DNA from: Larix sibirica
Lineage: Eukaryota; Streptophyta; Pinopsida; Pinales; Pinaceae
Reading direction: 5' to 3'
Assembly: GCA_004151065.3 (NCBI GenBank)
Contig: NWUY0300017453.1
Coordinates: 16,219 to 41,527 of the forward strand
Length of the DNA stretch: 25,309 nucleotides
Positions 20,209-25,309 of this stretch are shown piece by piece. A program made the position numbers and the translations under genes. The notes beneath the pieces are model-generated. The model made no database searches, was not told the origin of the DNA, and was given only the letters and a program-made list of their open reading frames with translations. Numbering within the stretch: the first letter of the stretch is position 1; each line of letters opens with the position of its first letter.

Positions 20209-20223
20209 AAGTTGAATGATATA
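20209..20223. repeat. Target-site duplication, right copy
   Basis: AAGTTGAATGATATA sits at the 5' end of the minus-strand insert. The same word in repeat unit B (AAGTTGAGTGATGCA, 22118-22132) shows that it is native to the repeat. Confidence 0.85.
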
Positions 20224-20324
20224 ATTGGGATAATACCCTTTATTTCATTTTCTAGATAGTCACGTTACTTACATAACTTTGTTACCTTAATTAATTTACT
20301 TATGTTTAATACTTTATTGGTCAC

Positions 20325-20371
20325 TTATAATAACATGACTTTTACATTTTATAATAACATAACTTTTACAT
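20325..20371. repeat. 24-bp tandem doublet in unit A
   Basis: ttataataacatgactttta at 20325 recurs as ttataataacataactttta at 20349 with one change. Unit C has a single copy of this segment. Confidence 0.8.
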
Positions 20372-20680
20372 TAAATTTATTGAATTTAATTAAATTAAAG
20401 CGTTATTCTCCAACATCAAGTCTACAACAATCTTCTATCTAGATGACTATGAGTCTTCCTTGGTATTTTCCTTCTCTACGTCACTCTCATTGCATCTTTG
20501 ATGGATGAAATTTCCTTTAGATGCATGATAAATAAAGGTTTTGATTTTTTTTGGTTAATTCAAGCTTTTTGCTTCAGTGGTAAGCTCCTTGATGATAGGT
20601 CCTTACAAGCGGCTCAACTCAACTCAACAAAATCAACTTTTCAAATTATGTCTCGGATAGATTTCTCTAATGTGGAAAAT

Positions 20681-20766
20681 ATGTTTCTCTTCTCACATCT
20701 TTGTCTATGCCAATAATGACTTCATGTTTCTCTTCTTAGATCTTTGTTTATGCCAATAATGACTTC
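20681..20766. repeat. 43-bp tandem doublet in unit A
   Basis: Two copies, 20681-20723 and 20724-20766, both begin atgtttctcttct and end atgccaataatgacttc, with about three substitutions between them. Units B and C carry only one equivalent segment. Confidence 0.85.
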
Positions 20767-22207
20767 AACCAACTCGACGGAATTGTTTCCATTATCCTTG
20801 TTTTTTAATTTAATATACTTGGTTTTGTTTCTGATGGGTAAACCAAAGATCTCTTGTTATTTATTTATTTATTTAATTCAATTAAATCAAGAAGTTTTTT
20901 ATTTTATTTAATTCAATCTTTTCTTTAGCCAGTCATGTATAAATGTAATAAACAACTTTAAAACATTTTACATTGTTGGTGTATTTTTTATTTTTGTTTT
21001 TATTATATATTTTAGTTTTATTTGTAGTCTTGACACTTCTGTATTTTTAGTAAATTAACAAGATTTAAAAAATGCCCATAGATTTGAAAGTAGAAGGGTA
21101 GAGTATGTACACCTTTGTAAACTAAGTAGTGAAACCATTGAGTTAAGAGGATCCATGGTGGCAAATTAACGACAAAATATTTGGTTAAAAAAATAACAAT
21201 GTATGAATCCAAAATCGTATCTTGGGCATAAAAACTTTGTCTACACAAAAATTTCAAGTGGAAGTCCACATAGATGATGCCCATAAATATCCTTGAGCTC
21301 AAATTTGTAGTCTAAGTAGCATATTCTTGAAAATTGGCAAATAACAATGTTAAAAGGACATGAACATCCTCACTACCATTGAGTTCGTTGATGGTGAAAT
21401 TTGCAAAATGAGGATTATGGCCAGGGACGAGGAAACCTAGAAAAGAGCCCTCTTAAGTTCTGGCGTGGGTTTTGTCTTTGTCTAGCTAACTATTCCCCAT
21501 AAATTCTTGAAGGATTGGATGTTTTCCATTAAAATTGTCTAGAAAGCATTTTTTTCCATTTAACTTATAAGATTCTGAAAGTGAACACTTCCTTGACATT
21601 TTTAAAAAACTTTGAGTTACAAGGTACTTTTGTCTTTTAGCTTAATCCACAATGTTTGTTACTTTGACTTTTGGTCTAATGTTGCTCTACCTTGCCATTG
21701 GTCTCATCTAATTGTTCATTGTTCACTGTGCCTCCAAACATTGTATGTATGTTGTGCCAATCTAATTTGGAAAATAAATACAAGTAGTCCCATTATATAT
21801 AAAAAAATATGCTTCTCTTATATTGATAATGTATAGAAACTTGTGAAACTACAACAAACCAAACTGGGAATGAAAAATACCTTTGAACTTCAAAAAAATT
21901 AAACAGATTTCCTTTAGATTGACTCAATTTGCAAATGAGGTTATTTTTGGGCAAATAAGTCTGAAACATTTTTTTTTGTGTTTTAACAAGAGCTGCTATG
22001 ATTGGATTCTCTTGTTGCTTACCTTCTTTCACATGCAACATGGTATTAAACTTTTATGAACACATGAAAAGTTCAAATAGGTTAGAAATAATCTCAATAT
22101 ATGTTTTTTTCACAATTAAGTTGAGTGATGCAATAGGGATGGATTCCCTTTATTTCAGTTTCTAGGTAGTTGTGCTACCCCTTGAATTAATTACCTTATT
22201 TAATTCA

Positions 22208-22315
22208 CTTATGTCTTAATGCTTTGATTAATCACATAATAACGTGACTTTTATGTTTTAATTAACTTATGTCTTAACACTTTATTAGTCACATAATAAC
22301 ATGACTTTTATGTTA
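22208..22315. repeat. 58-bp tandem doublet in unit B
   Basis: cttatgtcttaatgctttga at 22208 recurs as cttatgtcttaacactttat at 22266, each followed by cacataataac.tgactttt. The doubling falls at the same place as the 24-bp doublet of unit A but has a different period. Confidence 0.8.
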
Positions 22316-23030
22316 CAATTTATCTCATTAATTATATTGGAACATTATACTCCAACACCAAGTCAGCAACGATCTTCTATCCAAAAGGACCACATGTCTT
22401 CCTATGTTTTTCCTTCTCCATGTTTGTTTCTTTGCTTCTAAGATGGATGTAAATTTTCATAGATGAATGGTAGATAAGGTTTTGGATCTAAGGTCACTAA
22501 TTCGGGCTTTTTTCCTCTAGCCATTAGAACTTAACCCAACTTCCCTAATGGTGGATCTTCATTGGCAACTTATCTCAACTCTTCACAAAATCAGATTTTT
22601 GAACATCGGTGTATAAAATTGTAGATCATATTTCTCTCTTGTGGCAAACTAGTTTCACTTCCCATGTCTTGTTTATTCTAACAACGATTTCAACCAACTC
22701 GGTGAGCCTTTCTGTAGCTAAAAAAAATATAATCCTTATTTTTTAGTTTAATATACTCCATTTTTTCCTTTTTCCTCTCAAGTAAATCAAGATCTCTATT
22801 TTTATTACCAAGTCCATCTCTACTTTTGCAAGTCATATATAAGAGCAAAAAACAATTTTAAAACATTACCCCCCTTGTTGATCTCAAATTCCAGTTTGTG
22901 GCATACTTGCTACTTTTGTGAGCCAACGTTCACTATTGGCCTAGCCTTGAAACCTAAAGAATATAATTTATCCTAAGTACTATCCTCAAAATCAGGGGAA
23001 GTACCTAGTGGGTTCCCCCAAGAAATGCAT

Positions 23031-23123
23031 TATATATATATGACCAATCTCACTGAAAAGAAAGAATTGTCAAGACGACTATATATATATATATAATTTG
23101 CGGTCTTAAGAATTCTTTCTTTT
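23031..23123. repeat. AT dinucleotide runs and a 21-bp stem hairpin
   Basis: AT runs lie at about 23031-23040 and 23079-23095. The second lies in the loop of an inverted repeat: left arm 23056-23076 (AAAAGAAAGAATTGTCAAGA + C) and right arm 23103-23123, complementary at 19 of 21 positions, with a 26-base loop. Confidence 0.8.
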
Positions 23124-23429
23124 TTGTGAATCGATAACATTTTAAAATTGGCCATAGGTTCAAATTTGGAAGGTTGGGGTATGTACGCATTTTTAAACTA
23201 AGAAATCAAATCATTGAGTGAAGAGGGTCCATTATGCCACGTTAGTGGGAAAATGTATTGTTAAAAAAAGAAACAAGTTAAGATCCAAATCATATTTTTG
23301 GACATAACCTAGGCATAACAAAATGGTTTTCATTGAACTTTTAGGTGGAAGTTGACAGTGACAATGTCCATAATAAATCTTATGTTTTCCAAATTGGGTA
23401 CCCTATTTGTGAAAAATTTTGAACATCAA

Positions 23430-23519
23430 TTTTCAAAGGACAACACCACACTCATTGCTAGTGAGTCCATTGATTTTTCAAAGGAAAACACCATACTCAA
23501 TGCCAGTGAGTCCATTGAT
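23430..23519. repeat. 45-bp tandem doublet in unit B
   Basis: Units 23430-23474 and 23475-23519 encode, in the fortuitous frame 23352-23615, FSKDNTTLIASESID and FSKENTILNASESID. Unit A has a single equivalent (about 21353-21395). Confidence 0.85.
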
Positions 23520-24225
23520 GGTGAAATTTGGATAAGGGGAATATGTGTAGGCATGAGAAAACCCAAAGAAGAGCTTATGGGGCTGAGATATGATGTGCGC
23601 TTGGTTTATGTGTAGCTCACTATTCCCCATAAATATTTAAATGAAGGGATGTTTTCCATTTAAATTGCCTGTAAGGAAGCATATTTTTTCCATTTAATTT
23701 ACAAAGGCAGGTATTGTCTTGACATCGTTAAAAGGTTTTGAGTTACAAGTTACCCCTATCTTTTTAGCTTAAAACAATTTTTTTATCACTTCAACTTCTA
23801 GTCCAATGTTGCTATGCTTCATCACTACCCTCAATCCTCTACCCATTATTCACTTTGCTTCCAAATACCATACCATTTCTATAGTTTGATTTGGAAAATA
23901 AATACTAGCAATCCCATTGCCAAAAAGACATGCTTCCCTCATAATAGTAATGTTAAAAAACGTCAATGTACTCAAACAAATTGCCTTTAAACTTAAACAA
24001 GTTCAACATATGTCTCCTCCTCTGCATTTTTTTAATTTACAGATGGAATAATTTATGAATAGATGAAATCTGCAATGAATTCTTTCTATGTATTGCAACA
24101 AGAGCTTAATTGATCAATTATTTTGTTGCTTGCCTTCTTTTACATAGAATAGAGTGTTAAAATGTTAAACACACAAAAAAGATTCAAACATAATTATAAA
24201 CATATGTAAAATATATACTTTAATC

Positions 24226-24765
24226 AATAAAATCAAATGATACAATAGGGTAATCCTATTTATTTCATTTTCTAGGTAGTTGTGCGAGCTATATGACCTG
24301 AGTACCTTATTTAACTAACTTATGTCTAACAATTTATTAGACATTCATAAAAACATGACTTTTACTTTACATTTATTTTAATTCATACAATAGTTTTCTA
24401 TCTAGAGTGACAAGAGGTCTTCCTATCTTTTTTTCTTCTCCATGTCAGTTTCTATGATTCATTAATGGATGAAATTTCCCAAAGCTGAATGAAATATAAG
24501 GGTTTCCATCTCTGGTCACTAATCTAGGCTTTTATCCCTTGGTTGTTAGCACTTATCCCAATGGTAGATCTTCATACGCAACATGGATTAGTGCTTCATA
24601 AAATCGACTTTTCAGATGGTGTCTTTGTATGTAGCGACATATTAGATTTATCTCTTGCGGCTGATCAATGTCTCTTCCCGCATCTTTGTTTATACCAACA
24701 ATAGCTTCAACCAAAGCGACAAAAATTTCTGACATTGAACAAAAAGTCATCCTTGTTTTTTACGT
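24226..24765. repeat. ~2-kb tandem repeat, unit C (truncated)
   Basis: Matches the first ~540 bases of units A and B: tctaggtagttgtgc, aacatgacttttac, gatggatgaaatttcc, aaaatcgacttttcaga, tgtttataccaacaatagct and tccttgttttttA. Similarity stops shortly after 24760, where unrelated, somewhat more GC-rich DNA begins. Confidence 0.8.
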
Positions 24766-25309
24766 CGAAGGTGTTGTTTAAGGGGTCGGTTCCTCTTGTG
24801 GATTCGTCGTCTGTTGACGGTGTATGAGGAGTCGCCCCCTGTAATCACTATATTAAAATGACATGTGTGTTTAGATTAAACATTAAATACATATGTGCGT
24901 ACGGACTGTTGTGAAATACCATGCAGTTAAGTGTAATGAAACTAGGTATATAATTACCCCACGGCCTCTAACAACGCGACCAGGCTAGTGAGGAGACTAA
25001 CACAATTACAACTATATTCGGTACACCACAACCATTTAATAGAGTCGTCTTGGTTATTTTCCATGCTTTAAAATTTCTTTTCACGCCTTAAAAGAATGAT
25101 TGATCGCCTTCATAATGTCCAAGTATGCGGAGGTATTTGCACGTAGAGTTGTGAGAAAGGTGGAGTGGAAGCCTTAGATCTACAGTCCGGAAGCTAGGTT
25201 AAAAAGTAGGGATTAAATGAGAGATTTCAATTCATCCATTGTGGCATTTTACGCACCTGATTGGAAAAATTCGATGTATAGATCGGATATTTTGTGTTGC
25301 AACAAAGGG
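24766..25309. other. Unassigned DNA at the right edge
   Basis: I see no ORF of note, no repeat shared with the rest of the window and no RNA gene here. A small inverted word pair (gtcgtctgttgacggtg near 24805) is too short to matter. Confidence 0.5.

Larger units (their letters stand above)
18811..22115. repeat. ~2-kb tandem repeat, unit A (split by a retroposed insert)
   Basis: Unit A is 18811-18852 joined to 20224-22115 once the insert and one target-site copy are removed. It aligns collinearly with unit B over most of its length. Anchors are tctagatagt at 20251 against tctaggtagt at 22161; ctccaacat.aagtc near 20409 and 22351; gagtatgtacacctttgtaaa near 21101 against ggtatgtacgcatttttaaa near 23179; attccccataaat near 21492 and 23621; gagttacaag; tccaatgttgct-like words; and aacaagagct near 21986 and 24109. 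Many indels separate the copies, so the duplication is old. Short frames inside do not align as conserved proteins, so it appears non-coding. Confidence 0.85.
22116..24225. repeat. ~2-kb tandem repeat, unit B
   Basis: Full-length diverged copy of unit A. The offset to unit C, measured at tctaggtagt (22161 and 24271), is 2110 bases, against 1910 between A and B. The difference is explained mostly by about 200 bases around 22880-23090 that are present in B and absent at the matching place in A (about 20960). Unit boundaries are by convention, since the repeats run on head to tail. Confidence 0.85.

Noticed and set aside
23352-23615. 87-codon frame with a repeated 15-residue peptide
   Set aside because: It lies in unit B of the repeat array; the equivalent place in unit A has no matching frame, and the peptide repeat simply reflects a 45-bp DNA doublet.
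1-25309. CRISPR arrays, bacterial operons, phage or defence systems
   Set aside because: The sequence is plant nuclear in character: spliced exons, LINE remnants and AT-rich repeats. No regularly spaced repeats or prokaryotic genes are present.

Overview
The window looks like nuclear DNA of a land plant. The only confidently recognisable gene is split by spliceosomal introns and belongs to the TORTIFOLIA1/SPIRAL2 (TOR1) family of plant microtubule-associated proteins. The rest is AT-rich, repeat-laden DNA with decayed plant-type non-LTR retroelements. The abundance of old repeats would suit a gymnosperm, but this is inference; nothing here fixes the species.

Layout. Bases 1-8968 hold no certain gene. 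This part contains a plausible core promoter (TATA box near 771), a pair of out-of-frame unrecognised ORFs (3682-4742) that read like a decayed retroelement gene, a possible small inverted-repeat element (about 4727-5511), and a diverged direct repeat (7133-7290 and 7579-7725). Bases 8969-13147 carry the last four coding exons of a plus-strand TOR1-like gene. They form an uninterrupted frame of about 602 residues: the end of the HEAT-repeat region, a basic/serine-rich linker, a coiled coil and the conserved C-terminal domain. The N-terminal HEAT-repeat exons are not in the window, or were not recognised.

Bases 13148-15775 are 3' flank with several separate local duplications, some nested. Bases 15755-17819 are a broken plus-strand LINE: an ORF1 (DUF4283-like) remnant, an AP-endonuclease remnant and an RNase H-like fragment, with no reverse transcriptase seen. 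Bases 17831-18451 are two identical 310-bp copies on either side of a single N, most simply an assembly join artefact.

From about 18800 to 24765 lies an array of about three diverged ~2-kb direct repeats. The first unit is interrupted by a minus-strand retroposed insert (18853-20208) with an oligo(A) tail and a 15-bp target-site duplication. The last ~540 bases hold nothing I can assign.

No new multi-gene system is visible. The items most worth checking are the dated nested insertion, the tandem repeat family, the N-flanking duplication, and the retained-intron form of the TOR1-like gene.
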